A stretch of 64,000 nucleotides of DNA from Penium margaritaceum (GCA_023375785.1 SZWC01004809.1:86603-150602); one strand, 5' to 3'. Shown: positions 22,024-34,499, counted from the first letter of the stretch. The notes: generated by a model from the sequence alone, not told the origin. Numbers and translations: made by a program.

Positions 22024-23406
22024 ATGGTCGTGCTCGTCTCTAAGCCTCAAGTGAGCTCTACAAGTCCAGGATACTCGCTTGAGCCCAGTGGTCATCTTCG
22101 ACCATTGGTCTCTGGAGTCCAGCGAGCGTCAGGTCCCGCACTTAGGCAATCCACTTCCAAGGTTGCGATGCATGACCCTAGCATAAAGGCCCTAGGCCTT
22201 CATGTCCGCATAAATCACAAAGAGGTACATCCATGGTACCGCGTTAGGCACGATCTAGTCACTTGCGAGTTTCGCATCGCTTGTCATGTAGCAACCTATG
22301 TTGTAGTCATCAGGCCTAGCTCTGAGGTGTGTGCACTTGCCACTTGGAGCTCTCCCTCGATGGTGCCTGATCCTAGCACACTGAGGGAGGCTCTCTCACC
22401 AGAGGGCACAGATGCCTGGCACGCTGCCTGCGAGGATGACCTTTGCGTCATCCAAGAGCACAGAATTTACGAGCTAGTTGACCTTCCACCCGGGAGGAAA
22501 GCTATTCAGGTCAAGTGGGTCTTTCGCAAGAAATTCAAGCCAGATGGCTCACTGGAAGGCCACAAGGCTCGCTAGGTCATCAAGGCGTATTCCCAGATCA
22601 AGGGTGTCGATTACATTGACACCTTTGGACCTATCGGTTGCATGACCTCAGCTTGCGCTCTGTTCGGTGTAGTGGCTCAACATCACTGGGAACTGCACCA
22701 GATGGATGTGAACAATGCGTTCCTCCATGGCTCTCTGGATGAGAAAATTTACGTGGCTGAGCCACCCGGCTCTGAGGACGCTGACAAGGTTTGGCGCTTG
22801 TGGAAGTCCTTGTACGGCCTCCAGCACACTCCTTGGTGTTGGAACAAGGAGATCAGAGGGACCCTCACTCATGCGGGATATGTACAGAGCGCGGTAGATC
22901 CCTCTCTTTTTATTCAACAGTCATCTGAGCTATTTACTGCCATCCTGGTTTATGTGGACGACCTCCTTATTGCGTCTCCCCCTATGGAGGCTGTGAAGGA
23001 GGCCAAGGCGGTCCTCGAGCCTGCCTACAAAATGAAGGACCTCAGTCCTCCAGTGGTGTTTCTTGGCGTGGACATCATGCAAGGCCGCAGACGTCGGACA
23101 CTCCTACTACATCAGGCCCGATACGCACGTGTTGCGGTGGAGCGTTTCATTCATCTCCTTGGCGTAATGCCCACAACCTACACACCCTTCACACCTGACA
23201 AGCAAGATGCCCTAAAGGTGGAAGATCCTACACATTTAGGGGAGACAGTGGACGTGACCTTGTACCTCTGTCTTATCGGATCTCGGATGGACCTGGCCAC
23301 TACCATACGTCAAGACATTGCCTTTACCGTCAACATCCTTGCATAGTTTTTACAGGCTCAATGTACTAGAGCTCTTCATATGGTTGTACGAGCTGTGCGG
23401 TATGTG
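22024..23406 (+). pseudogene. Element O reverse transcriptase
   Basis: Landmarks are LREALSPEGTDAWHAACEDD (about 22380), IYELVDLPPGRKAIQVKWVFRKKF (about 22465), HKAR-stop-VIKAYSQIKGVDY (TAG at about 22573 replacing a Leu codon), HQMDVNNAFLHGSLDEKIY (about 22695), LYGLQHTPWCWNKEI (about 22812) and the catalytic YVDDLLIASP (about 22950). A TAG at 23344 follows ILA where related elements have AQF. The coding sequence is then cut at 23411 by insertion of A2. Confidence 0.9.
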
Positions 23407-23411
23407 GTCTC

Positions 23412-24392
23412 TGTTGAGGATTGCCCCTCCGTATGCCCAAGTGCGGCGCCGGGAGGCGCCAACGAGCCGCCAGAGAGAGGAAATTCCTCATCGACGGATC
23501 TGGCAACTTGAGGATTACTTAGATCCTCAAATGGAGGATTTCCCCTAAAAGCTGAAAAGTTGTTGAATCCGGTGCAAGTTGTTTCACCCGAATTGGACTA
23601 GTAATGAGGGAGATATCGGCTTCCAAAGTTGGGGTGTGCGCGGCGGCTCTGGGAGCCGGCCACGGATCGACTTCCTGTGAATAGTTGACCGGAACGTGTA
23701 ACAAAATGCCATCTCGGGATTTTGCTCTGGAAGATCTGCCGAGGCGTCCGGTGGATGATCCGCCGGATTTCAGGAGTGCACTTTGTTACTGAGGGACTAA
23801 GCCAAAATCCTGGCTCGAAGTCCGAAACTCAATACTACATTTTGTTACTCGGGGACTTGCAGTCAAAATTCTGACTGCAAGTCTGCGAACAGGTTTCGAC
23901 CCACATCAATCCCAATCACCAAACTCGATGATTAACTCATCGAAACAGACCCCAAAGGCGCGAGGGGCGCTGCCATGATGCGTAGGGACATCTCTGCCTG
24001 TGGAATGGTGTTTTGATGGGTCCTTGATGTGTGAGGGTGCCTCGACGGGCGACGTGGTGTGTGCCGCCGACTGAGCGGCTGATTTGGGGTGCTGCGCTTT
24101 GGCTGACATAGCGGGAGCTACGGTGATCCGAATTGCGTACAGTTTAGTGCATTAAAGATCTCGTGACTAGCCGTACAAATGTTCAGATCTTGTTTATGTT
24201 AAAAAATGTAATGAAAAATTGCGTTATTCCCTTCGCAAAAGTTACTGTCTCGCAATTGTCTTCAACTCCCAGAAACATGGCGTGAGGCGAATAGAAAGCT
24301 CACGCTTAGACTCAGAACCACCCGCTCAAAACATAGCCATGAGCACAGAAGACCCGTCAGGCCACGTTGGAACCGCACCCCGGTTACTGACA
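23412..24392 (+). repeat. A2 5' LTR
   Basis: It starts TGTTGAGGATTGCCCCTCC, ends GGTTACTGACA and aligns with 33516-34494 and 4083-5043. It is followed at once by the PBS. Confidence 0.92.
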
Positions 24393-24408
24393 AAGGGTTA
24401 TGGGCCAA
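24393..24408 (+). promoter_or_regulatory. PBS for half initiator-Met tRNA
   Basis: AAGGGTTATGGGCCAA matches the anticodon stem-loop complement of initiator-Met tRNA over GGGTTATGGGCC. It is the same signal as in family B, directly after the LTR. Confidence 0.7.
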
Positions 24409-24516
24409 TGACCCTGACCGGTCTACAATCGCTCACGACTTTCGTGGCGGACAGGACTGTCGTCGGGGACGACATCGCCGTCAATCTCTGAGGTCCCAGA
24501 GTTGAAGACTGCGCAA

Positions 24517-25785
24517 ATGGCGCAGAAGGAAACGCAGCCCACCCAGATGTATGCAGGAGGCCCTGGCTACGGGCTATGGAGGTGGTACTTCAAGCTGCAC
24601 CTCACGCATAAGGGACTGCTGGAGGTCATGGAGAGAACGGAAGCCCTCGACAAAGCTACGGCAACGGAAGCGCAGAAGGAGGCCTTCGCAAAAAACAATA
24701 CGGAGGTACTCATGCTGCTGGTGTCCGGGAGGACCGAGTCGCAGTGGGGCTACTTCTAGGGCTGCAAGATGGCAGCCGAAGCTTGGAAAAAGCTTTGCAC
24801 CATCCATCAATCAAAGTCGCTGGTGAACAAAATCTTCGTAATGAAGCGACTCCTGACAGTGAGAATCGAGGAGGGAGATGATGTCATCACCGCCATGTAG
24901 CAGATCGAGTCGCTCACCTCACAGTGCAATGACGTGGTGTGGAAGATCGATACGTAACTACAGGTGATGGCCCTCCTCATGGCCCTTCCCAACAGTTGGA
25001 GCCCTCTCATTACAGTCTTGGGAGGATGGGTAGAGGACAAGCTCACCTATGGCGCGATCACAGAGTACATCCGCAATGAGGCGCAGTGATGGAGCTGCGG
25101 GGAGTCCTCGTCGTCCTCCTCGGTCCTTGTCACCAAAATGCGTGGTGGCGGAAGCGGGGCCAAGGGAGGTGGCAGATATGGCGGCGGCAAGAAGGGCGCC
25201 AAGAAGGGTGCGTGGCAAACTTGCGGCAAGGAGGGCCACTGGGCCCGTGAGTGCACCGAGGAGGCAAAGGCTGGTGGTAAAAATGCCAAATGCAAGAAGG
25301 CGCTCCTCAACGGCACTCAAAACCACTACCTCAAGAAGGCCAACCGGCGATGCCTTGACTCCGGAGTAGAGGAGCATCCCCAGGTCAAGAAGGTCAGGTT
25401 CATCAACTACACCAAGTCCAGCAAATCAATGGTGGTCGCGAACGACAAGGTCAAGCCGGCGGCTGGCCAAGGAGACATGGACGTGAAGGTGGTGGTTGGC
25501 GGAAGGCGGGTGCAGCACGTCATCAAGAACGTGCCGCACGCACCTGGCTTGGCTGACATTCTAAGTGTTAGCCGCCTGACTGACAAGGGGTACGAGGTCC
25601 TCTTCAGGAGAAGAGGGGCAGTCGTGCGGAAGGACGGTGGCGGCGAGCCCGTGCTGGAGGCTAAGCGCAAGGGAGGCCTCTACATCGTGGAGACCAAGTT
25701 GATCCTTGCGACGATAGATTCAGCAGACTTGCAGGAGCGCACCATAAACCTGGCCAAAGGAAGGGAAGCTCATCTGGAGCTCTGA
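24517..25785 (+). pseudogene. A2 gag and protease region
   Basis: The likely start is the ATG at 24517 (MAQKETQPTQMYAGG), 124 bp after the LTR. Gag body: YGLWRWYFKLHLTHKGLLEVM, typical of copia gag N-termini. Stops occur at about 24757 (TAG), 24898 (TAG), 24955 (TAA) and 25087 (TGA). The knuckle reads QTCGKEGHWAREC (about 25216) with the first Cys changed to Trp. RRCLDSGVEEH (about 25346) holds the protease Asp-Ser-Gly, followed by HAPGLADILSVSRL. The frame ends with a TGA at 25783-25785 where A1 has TGG of LWHRRLGH. Confidence 0.88.
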
Positions 25786-26669
25786 CACCGACAACTAGGG
25801 CATTCCTCACTCATAGTCGTGAAGGAGATGGCAAAGCGCGAGCTGGTACGCAGCCTCGTCATCAACGGTGCTGAAGAGGCGATTCAGCAAAGCACAAAAA
25901 ATGTGAGCCTTGCAGTTTGGGGAAGGCGTGGCGCAAACGGTTCAACGAGAACGTGAATCGCGCATCAGACCTGCTGGAGGTCATGCACGGCGACGTGTGC
26001 GGACCATTCGAGACGGCATCAAAGAGCGGCGCGCGTTACTTTGTCACCTTCATTGATGACTACAGTAGAAAACTCTACGTGTACTTCATGAAGCGGAAAG
26101 ACAAGGTCCTGGACCGGCTGAAGGAGTATGTCACCGCGGTGGAGAGGCAGACTGACTGGAAGGTCAGAGCGCTATGCAGTAACAACGGCAGAGAGTATGT
26201 GGGCTGTAGCGGGTGGATGAAGTAGCAAGGCATAAAATGGAAGTAAACTACGCCGTACTTGCCTCAGTCCAATGGCGTGGTGGAGCGGGCAAACCAGACG
26301 CTGCTGAACATGATACGGACCATGTTGGTGGATGCGGAATTGCCGCAAAGCTTCTGGGCGGAAGTTGTGCGTACGGCGAGCTACACCATCAACCTCACTC
26401 CTACAACGGTGCTCAAGGGGAGGAGTGGCTGGAAGACACCGCAAGACGTTTGGAGTGGACGCAAGCCAAGTGTGGCACACCTGAAAGTGTTCGGGTGTAA
26501 GGCACATGCGGTGGTGCAGGCTATGCAGAGGCGCGATAGCAAGCTAGAGCCGCGGGCAAATTCGTATCTCTTCCTTGACTATGAGAGCGCGCATAAGGCG
26601 TACAGGCTCTACAACATGTGCAAGGAGGAGGTAATCTGTAGCCAAGATGTCCAGTTCGACGAGCAGTAG
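25786..26669 (+). pseudogene. A2 integrase
   Basis: After RQLGHS the frame changes near 25880. The core reads HGDVCGPFETA (first Asp, about 25988), YFVTFIDDYSRKLYVYF, ALCSNNGREYVG (second Asp replaced by Asn, about 26180), then stops around 26223, and VVERANQTLLNMIRTML (Glu, about 26277). The C-terminal region SFWAEVVRTASYTINLTPTTVLKG to RDVQFDEQ-type text ends at the TAG at 26667, at the same place as in A1. Loss of the second catalytic Asp means no integrase activity. Confidence 0.88.
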
Positions 26670-27876
26670 AGCTACATCAGCAGCAACGAAGCGGGCGTGG
26701 TGGACTCTCCAAAGATAAGGGAGTGGTTCCAGCTCCTTGACTACGAGAAGGAGCCGGCAGACGCCAAAGTTGAGGATGCGCTATCAGAGCGCGAAGGTGC
26801 ACCAGCGCTGGCAGCCGACGCGGAGGACTCCGATGACGATCAAGCTGATGAGGAGATCCACCAAAAGGATGCGGCGGATGAGGCACCAAAGGTACCAAGG
26901 CGGCCACTCCCGGTAGAGTGTGCATCAGGCGTCGGTGGAAAATCCACCGGACGCGCCAATCGTTCGGGCGATGTTTCGCCAAAGCAAGAGAGATCCTTGG
27001 GGAGCCGTCCGGTCGATGATTCACCGAAGCTTGCTGAGTCGGAGGGATCACAGCAGAGCGACGATGCGCCACCAAAACTAGCGTGCCGCAGCGGGAGGCA
27101 GCAAAAAGCGGGGAAGCGCTTTGACGCAAGCACCGGTCAATGGATTGGCATGACACGGTGCATACTGGCTGTATCAATGGAGCCGACTACTGTGCAAGAG
27201 GGCCTTGCACGGCCCGAAGGGGATCAATGGGATGCAGCCATCAAATCGGAGCTGGCGTCAATTACGGAAAACGATACGTGGGAGCTGGTTGATAGGCCGA
27301 AAGATGCCAAAGTTATTGGCTCAAAGTGGGTCTTTTAGACTAAGTTCAAAAAGGAAGGTGTGGTAAACAAATACAAGGTGCAACTGGTGGCAAAGGGATA
27401 TGCACAGTGTAAGAGAAATCACTATGATGAGACGTTTGCTCCCGTCGCCAAGTTCACAAGCATCGGGTAATCCTTGCAGTGGCGGCCGCAAAGGACATGA
27501 AGCTCCACCAAATGGATGTAAAAACGGCCTTCCTCAACGGCATCATAGACAAAGAGATCTACATGGAGGTGCCAAAGGGGGTGGAGGCGCTAGAGACAAG
27601 GTGTGTAAGCTGCAAAAGTGCTTGTACGGTCTAAAACAATCGCCTAGATGCAAGTACCAACAGATGGACAGCTTCATGGCAGAACTCGGCTTCAAGCACT
27701 CTGAAGCGTATCACAGCGTGTACGTGCGGCGCGACAAACAGCTCCATCAAATCGTCGCACTCTATGTGGACAACCTGATTTTGTGCTCGACGGATCTGCC
27801 GAGCCTACAGCGGCTGAAAGAGCAGTTGAGCAGCAGATTCCAGATATCGGACATGGGGGAGCTGGAGTACTACCTC
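26670..27876 (+). pseudogene. A2 linker and reverse transcriptase, cut by hAT1
   Basis: The acidic linker (EWFQLLDYEKEPADAKVEDA, about 26720) is intact through EGSQQSDDAPP; the QQ codons show what A1 lost to a TAG. RT follows: QWDAAIKSELASITENDTWELVD, SKWVF-stop-TKF (TAG at 27336-27338), then frame changes near 27470. Further pieces are LYGLKQSPRCKYQQMDSF (about 27620) and YVDNLILCS (about 27760), where the second Asp of the YVDD box is Asn. The text DMGELEYYL is interrupted at 27876 by the hAT1 insertion. Confidence 0.9.
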
Positions 27877-28664
27877 CAGTGTTGACCTCCTTAACCGATG
27901 TAGTCAGACCACATCGGCCGCGGCACCGCGGTCCACATCGATGCGGCATCAATGTGGACATCGGAGGGATTTTCCCATCGGCCCATACTTGGACGACCGA
28001 CGCGTGCCTGTGACACACGTTTCGATGCCCACTGGCCGAAGGAAATAAAAATTGTAGGTACCGGTTCGGCACCACGTTGACGTTCCACTCCACTATGGCT
28101 AGGTGCAGTCTAACTCACGATAATGCATTCCACGTTCACTATGCACCCCATTGGTGGCATTGTAGCTATGACTTTGCATCGGCCAATAGTGTGTTTCATC
28201 ATCCTAATCTATCTTGTTTTGCTGGCTGCAGTTTGATGGCCATGCATCACTGGTTGCATGTTTCTGACTGCAATACCACCAAACGGATTGCCACTGGGTT
28301 TTGAGGCCCATGCCTCCGTCGATTTTGCCACGGCAGAAGTTGCTAGTCTAACCATGCAAAGAGGTTTTTGATGTTTTCTTTTCCCAGTTTCAAATCATCT
28401 AAAAACACTGGATGCGAACCAAATATGCAGGGTTTGTGACGGCCAGTTCAAGCCGTATTTGACGTCGAATTTTCTTTCGTTATTCCGAACTCGGTTTGAG
28501 TTTGGAGTGTGGGGGGGACGGGTGGTTGGGATGTGTGGGGCCGTCCTCACTCCCAAGCGTCATAGTTCGGGATCGAGGCACTCGAATCTCGGTGGAGTAA
28601 CAGAGAATCGCTGTCTTACGCGTCCACGAGCATGGCGTAGCAAAGCCATTCACAGCAGTTAGGT

Positions 28665-31600
28665 GTGGTGAGGTCTCGAGACCTCGCCACAAGGACACCA
28701 AGCACCATTCCTCCTAGGAGGGCTGCTCCTCTGCGGCCTCTCTCAGTGAGCAGCAGCACACGGCTGGAGAACAATAGCAGTACAACGGGCTCTGTCCGTG
28801 TCGTCACTCCCATCTTCGACCCCGCACCCGTCGGCCGGCTCCATGGCGATTTCCTCACGCTCGCCCTGTCTCACCACTGCCTCCCCATGCCCACCTACTC
28901 CAAGAGGCTCGGATTCTACTGTGGCTCTTGTGGTGTCACCCTTAGCGGAACTTGTGACCGGATTTGTGGACACTTCAGCGAAGCAAACGGCAACGTGCAG
29001 CAGTGTGACCATCCTCCGCCGCTCGCCCGCGATGTCTTAGGGCTTGAGCGCAAGCCCCGGCCTCCTCATGGCTGGATGCCAGCATGCCCAAGGCTGTTCA
29101 ATGGGACTGGCAAGAGCTGGGGCACCACGGCAAAGCCGGTGGCATGGGCACGGCTGTACGAAGAGCGCCAGAGGTCTGCCGCGCTAGAAAGGGCTGGACT
29201 ACCGCAGGATGATGATGACTTTCTGCAGGACTTCCAGGCGGAGGAGCAGACGTCCGACCGGCAGGGATGGCAGCAGCAACAGCAACAGCAGCCGCAGCAG
29301 CAGCAGCAGCAGAACCTGCAGCAGCAGCAGCAGCATCAGCAGCAGCAGCAGCATCAGCAGCAGGAGCAGCAGCGGCAGCGTCTGATGCAAGCCACTTCAA
29401 ACATGCTACAGACAAGCATGCTCCCTCATTGCGAGACAGCGGCAAACAAGGCATGCCATGCTGCTATTGTGAAGCTGATGGCATGTGTTGTGCTTCCCAT
29501 TTTGTTCTGCCGTGAACTTGCATGGATGGACGTGGTGAGGAATGCCAAGCACACCAACGGCTCGTTCAGGCTGCCGGGTTGGAGCACAGTTGTCGGCGAC
29601 ATCCTACCGAAGTTGGATGAGAAGCTGGAAGCCTTGGACGCCTCCTTGAAGCAGAGCTAGACAATCTACGGCGTGACGTTGACCGTGGATGAGTGGTCGG
29701 ACACGCAGCAGCTTCCCATCTACAACGCTATGGCGGTAAATGCCAAAGGAAGCTGCCACGTCTTCAGCCGAGATGCGAGCGGGCTCGTCTGTAATGCTGA
29801 TCACACCGGCGCCATGATTGAGCTCGCCATCGACCATGTTGGGGTGAAGAACGTGGTGTTGGTGGTCTGTGACAATACCTTCATCAACAAGAAGGCTTTT
29901 GAAGACCTGAAAGGGAAGTACCCCGCCCTCCTGTGGCAAGGCTGCTACGCACACAATGTTGACCTGGTGATGAAGGACGTGTGCAAGTCCGAGTGGGGGA
30001 CTAGTGCCCTGTCGAGAGCTGAAAAGGTGGTAGCTTTCTTCAGGAACAATGACATGCCGAGAACCTGGCTGAAGCAGGCTTCGAGGGGCGGGTGTTGTTG
30101 CCGAATTGTGATACCCGCTTTGCGATTGCTCACACCATGCTCCAGCGCCTCCTGGACATGCGTCCTTTCCTGCTGAGGCTTGTGAATGCCAACTCATGGA
30201 AGGAGATGGGTGGGCAACGTGATGGTGCATTCAAGCAGAGGAAGAAGATGGTGCGCAAAATCATTCCCCGGCGCGTGTTCTAGTTGCAACTCCGCCAGAT
30301 GCGTGACCTCTTTAACCCCCTTGTCACAGTGCTGCGCCTTGCAGACTCTCCAGGTGGTGCATCAGGAGAGATCTACGAGGGTCTCCTGGACGCCACGGCA
30401 GATCTCAAGGCCCTCGCCCAGCCCAAGGGANCGCTTTGCGATTGCTCACACCATGCTCCAGCGCCTCCTGGACATGCGTCCTTTCCTGCTGAGGCTTGTG
30501 AATGCCAACTCATGGAAGGAGATGGGTGGGCAACGTGATGGTGCATTCAAGCAGAGGAAGAAGATGGTGCGCAAAATCATTCCCCGGCGCGTGTTCTAGT
30601 TGCAACTCCGCCAGATGCGTGACCTCTTTAACCCCCTTGTCACAGTGCTGCGCCTTGCAGACTCTCCAGGTGGTGCGTCAGGAGAAATCTACGAGGGTCT
30701 CCTGGACGCCACGGCAGATCTCAAGGCCCTCGCCCAGCCCAAGGAACACAAACCTCCGCGGGTGGCTGCACAGCATGTGAAGGCAGCCATGGCCAGCCTA
30801 GCAAGGCGCTGGACCAAGGACATGAGTTGTCCCCTGTATGCAGCCGCTTGGCAGGTGCACCCCACCCACTTTGGCAATGACCTAGGAGGGGATGTCAGCA
30901 TGGTGCAGGCATGGGTGCAGGTGGTGGACGCCTTGGTGCCGCAGCGGAAGCATGATGAGCTGCAAAAGGAGTTGGACGCTTTCCAGCTTGGCCGTGTGAC
31001 GGTGACTGTCATCCCGCTGGTCACTAAGAGGCTCACTGAGAAGGCCAGAGCTGCTGTGGCTCTGGTCATTGGTAAGGTCCTGCCGGCATATGAGTGGGCT
31101 TCAATCCACCTTGCCCACCTCCCCAACCTTCGTGCACTGGCATTGAAGCTGCTCACGCAGCCATGTGCTTCTTCTGATTGCGAGCGTGCATTTTCTACGC
31201 ACCAGCTCATTCACACTGCACGCAGGAACAGGCTGCATGTGAAGACGTTGGAAACCTTGGTCCGCGTCAACGTGCGTCTGAGGAAGCAGTAGAAGGGTGA
31301 GAAGACACGACGGTACCATGACGCCAGCTTCCTTACTGAGGATAAGTCTGACAGTGAGGATGACGGAGAGATAGTGGAGGAGGTACAGGAGGACGATGAG
31401 GGTGGAGAGGATAGGGGGGCTGAAAGCTCAGATGAGGAGATGGAAGAGGAGGAGGAGGTATTTGTGGAGGGGGAGGAGGAAGAGGGGCAGCAGCAGCAGC
31501 AGCAGCAACAGCAACAACAGCAGCAGAGGGCGCCTGCAGTAGTGATGGTGGATGATGGACCATCCTATGCCCGGCCGGTGCGTACCCGAGAGGAGGTAAA

Positions 31601-32057
31601 GATGTGGGAGGAGGAAGCTGCAGGGAATGGATCTTCACAGGGAGCAGGTTCTGCTGGAGGAGGTGCAGCAATGGATGCACAGGATGAGGGTGCAGCAAAG
31701 GGTGGAGTTGGTGGCAGTGCAGCCCAGAATGCAGCAACTGGGGGAACAGCAGAAGAGGGTGCAGATTTGGCTGCCACAGTGGGAGAAGGTGCTGGTGCAA
31801 GTTCTGCAAATGACCAAGCTGAGGATGACCAGTGCAGTCCAGCTGGTGATGCTCTGGGTGGAGGGGCAAGCAGGGAAACGAGGAGCACTGCAAAGGTTAC
31901 TGCCAGCAGCAAGGTTGCTGCTTCTGCTAGATTGGCTGTCAAGGCACTGGCTGGAAAGAGGGCAGCTAGAGCAGCAGCAGCTGCCAAGACAGCTAAAGCA
32001 GCAGCAGCTGTCAGTGCAGCCAGGAAGGGAAGGAAGCGTAAGGAGGGAGCAGACTAG
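28665..32057 (+). pseudogene. hAT1 transposase
   Basis: The frame from 28665 carries a BED-like finger (CGSCGVTLSGTCDRICGHF, about 28922, with a later Cys near 29000), a Gln-rich stretch (29270-29375), the conserved GVTLTVDEWSD (about 29672) and, at the C-terminus, the hAT dimerisation region with QPCASSDCERAFSTHQLIH (about 31158). An acidic, Ala-rich tail follows to 32057. Breaks are TAG at 29658 (Trp in hAT2), a frameshift near 30085, TAG at about 30281 (repeated in the duplicated copy at about 30597) and TAG at 31290. All in-frame stops are TAG. The protein would bind the element ends and catalyse cut-and-paste. Confidence 0.88.
30116..30746. other. Single-N join with duplicated flank
   Basis: One N at 30431 separates two copies of about 315 bp (30116-30430 and 30432-30746) that differ at only about three positions. 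The repeat splits a conserved transposase domain, so it is most simply two overlapping contig ends, perhaps from two haplotypes. Confidence 0.93.
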
Positions 32058-32575
32058 AGGAATGATGTTGCATTGCTGTGCTCTTTGAAATCTAAATTTC
32101 ATGTTTTTCAAGCACCTTCCTTTGCCATGTTGGACCATGATGCAATTCCTGGTACAAAGTTGAAAATCAGCACAAATGTCTCTTTGATTGTATACAATAA
32201 GACATGTGAAAGTAATGCAGTGCAATGCACATGGTAGTGTAGCATGGTGAAGCATACTCAGTGGTCAGTTGTGCCAATGTCATGTTTCTGGCACTGATTT
32301 GAAGAAGAAATGGACATATGGATGATGCCTCGCTGTGCTTTGGTATTATGTCATAGGAGGCTTAGGTTGAGCTTACAAATTTTGTCCCTCATTCCCATAA
32401 TGTCTTGGATACTGTTAAATTACTAGTATGTAGTAGACAGAACCCCCCCCCACCCCCCGCCCGCCAAACTTCCGAGGTGCCGGGGTGGCCGATGTGGCTA
32501 GGGACCACATCGATGTACCGAGGTGTCCATCGATGTACCGCTATTCGAGGGGCCTAGGTCAACACTGACTACCTC

Positions 32576-33472
32576 GAGATGAGCATTACGCGGAACCGGA
32601 GGGCGCGCATGCTTGAGCTGGGACAGGCCAAATACGTGGCCGAGGTGCTAAAGCAGTATAGCATGGAGGATTGCAAACCAGTTGGCAGTCCGGTCTCCAC
32701 GACCTATGAACTGAGTGCGGTAATGGTGTCGCAAACAAAAGAAGAGCGGGAGGATATGGCAGGGGTGCCCTACCAATCGGCGGTGGGCAGCCTCATGTAC
32801 GCCATGGTGGCGACTCGACCGGACCTGGTCTACGTGGTGGGCCAAGTGAGTAGGTACGTAGCCGATCCAGGACCACTACACTGGCAGGCGGTCAAGCGCA
32901 TCCTCCGCTACCTGCAGGCGACGCGGCATGCGCGCCTGAGATTCGACGGCAAGGGACGGGCAGACCCTTTGCGTCGGGTCTGCTATACGGACGCAGACTA
33001 CGCTGCAGATGTGGACAAGTGGAAGTCCACATGTGGCTACGTGTTCTTCCTCGCTGGTGTAGTGGTCTCGTGGTGCAGTAGAAAGCAAGACTGCATCGCC
33101 ATCTCCACAGTGGAAACAGAGTACATCGCGCTGGCCGAGGCGGTCAAGGAGGCGGTTTGCCTCCGCAGGTTGCTAGAGGAGCTGGGCTTGCCACAGCAGG
33201 AGCCTACGGTGGTGCAAGAGGTCAACACAGGCTCAATCTCACTGACCAGCAACTGGACGCAGCACAAGAGGACGAAGCACATCGACGTGCGTTATCACTA
33301 CGCACGGGACATGGTTGGAAAGGGGCAGGTGGTGCTGCAGCACTGCAAAACGCATAACATGCATGCGGACTGCTTGACCAAAGTGCAACCCGTCGACCGG
33401 TGCGTGTTGAGCGTGGTCGTACTTGGGATAACCAGCTATGATGGGCTCAAGGGTGCCGCGGAAGATGAGTGA
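32576..33472 (+). pseudogene. A2 RNase H and RT C-terminus (after hAT1)
   Basis: The frame open from 32579 to 33472 continues A2 pol: MSITRNRRARMLELGQAKYV, VPYQSAVGSLMYAMVATRP, YTDADYAADVDKWKS (catalytic Asp, about 32990), ETEYIALAEAV (about 33115), RTKHIDVRYHYARDMV (about 33270) and NMHADCLTKVQP (about 33357). It is the longest undamaged RNase H in the window. It ends at a TGA at about 33470, just upstream of the polypurine tract (about 33508-33513). Confidence 0.92.
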
Positions 33473-33515
33473 GAGCAAGCAGGAGCAGCGGGCATGGCAG
33501 GTGCAAGGGGGAGAA

Positions 33516-34494
33516 TGTTCAAGATTGCCCCTCTGTATGCCCAAGTGCGACGCTCGTAGGCGCCGACGAGCGCCAGAGAGAGGAAATTCATCTTTGACGG
33601 ATCTGGCGACTTAAGGATTGCTTGGATCCTGAAATGGAGGATTGCTCCTAAAAGCTGACAAGTTGTTGAATCCGGTGGAAGTTGTTTCACCGGAATCGGA
33701 CTAGTAACGAGGGAGATATGGGCTTCCAAAGTTGGGGTGTGCGCGACGGTTCTGGGAATTGGCCGCGGTTCGACTTCCGGTGAATAGTTAACCGGAACGA
33801 GGAACACAATGCCATCTTGGGATTTTCTCTGGAAGATCTGCCGAGGTGTCCGGTGGATCATCCGCCGGATTTCAGGAGTGCAGTTTGTTACTGAAGGACA
33901 CAGCCAAAATCCTAGCTCGAAGTCCGAAACTCAGTACTACATTTTGTTACTCCAAGAATTGCAGTCAAAATTCTGATTGCCAGTCCGCAAACAGGTTTCG
34001 ACCCACATCAATCCCCATCACCAAACTCGATGATTAACTCATCGAAACAGATCCCAAAGGCGCAAGGGGCACCGCCACGATGCATAAGGACATCTGCGCC
34101 TCTGGAATGTTGTTTTGGTGGGTCCTTGGTGTGTGAGGGTGCCTCGGCGGGCGACGTGGTGTGCACCGCCGACTGAGCGGCTGATTTGAGGTGCTGCGCT
34201 TTGGCTGACGTAGCGGGAGCTACGGTGATCAGAATCGCGCACAGTTTAGTGCGTTGGAGAGCTCATGACTTGCCCTACAAGTGTTCAGATTGTGTCTATG
34301 TTAAAAGAACTAATGCAAAATCGTGTTATTCCCTTTGCAAAAGTGACTGTCTCGCAACTGTCTTCAACTCCCAGAAACATAGCATGAGGCGACCAGAAAG
34401 CTCACGCTTAGACTCAGAATCACCCACTCAAAACATAGCCGTGAGCATAGAAGACCCTTCAGTCCACGTTGGAGCCGCACCCCGGTTTCCGGCA
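33516..34494 (+). repeat. A2 3' LTR
   Basis: It starts TGTTCAAGATTGCCCCTC, ends TTTCCGGCA, and is 979 bp. It pairs with 23412-24392 and is followed by the target duplication GTCTC and resumed O coding sequence. Confidence 0.92.
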
Positions 34495-34499
34495 GTCTC

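Larger units (their letters stand above)
27877..32567 (+). mobile_element. hAT transposon hAT1 with TIRs and 8-bp TSD
   Basis: Terminal inverted repeats CAGTGTTGACCT (27877-27888) and AGGTCAACACTG (32556-32567) are perfect over 12 bp. The target duplication ACTACCTC is exact at 27869-27876 and 32568-32575. Element A1 shows the empty site (TCTACCTC, 3135-3142). The span of 4691 bp includes about 316 bp of assembly duplication. Subterminal repeats of the CCACATCG/CGATGTGG type occur at both ends (27909-27965, 32480-32540). It encodes a broken hAT transposase. Confidence 0.96.
23412..34494 (+). mobile_element. Copia element A2, complete but split by hAT1
   Basis: A2 has two LTRs of 981 and 979 bp (23412-24392, 33516-34494) and a perfect target duplication GTCTC at 23407-23411 and 34495-34499. 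Removing hAT1 (4691 bp plus the 8-bp duplication) leaves about 6.4 kb. It carries gag, integrase, RT and RNase H of the same family as A1. It lies in the RT/RNase H junction of element O, whose reading resumes immediately after the second GTCTC. Confidence 0.93.

Noticed and set aside
29270-29375. Pathogenic-type CAG expansion or microsatellite locus
   Set aside because: It is an interrupted CAG/CAA tract coding Gln inside the hAT1 transposase, unremarkable for such proteins.
28665-32057. Functional hAT-derived host gene
   Set aside because: Three in-frame stops plus a frameshift, with intact TIRs and target duplication, mark an ordinary dead transposon.
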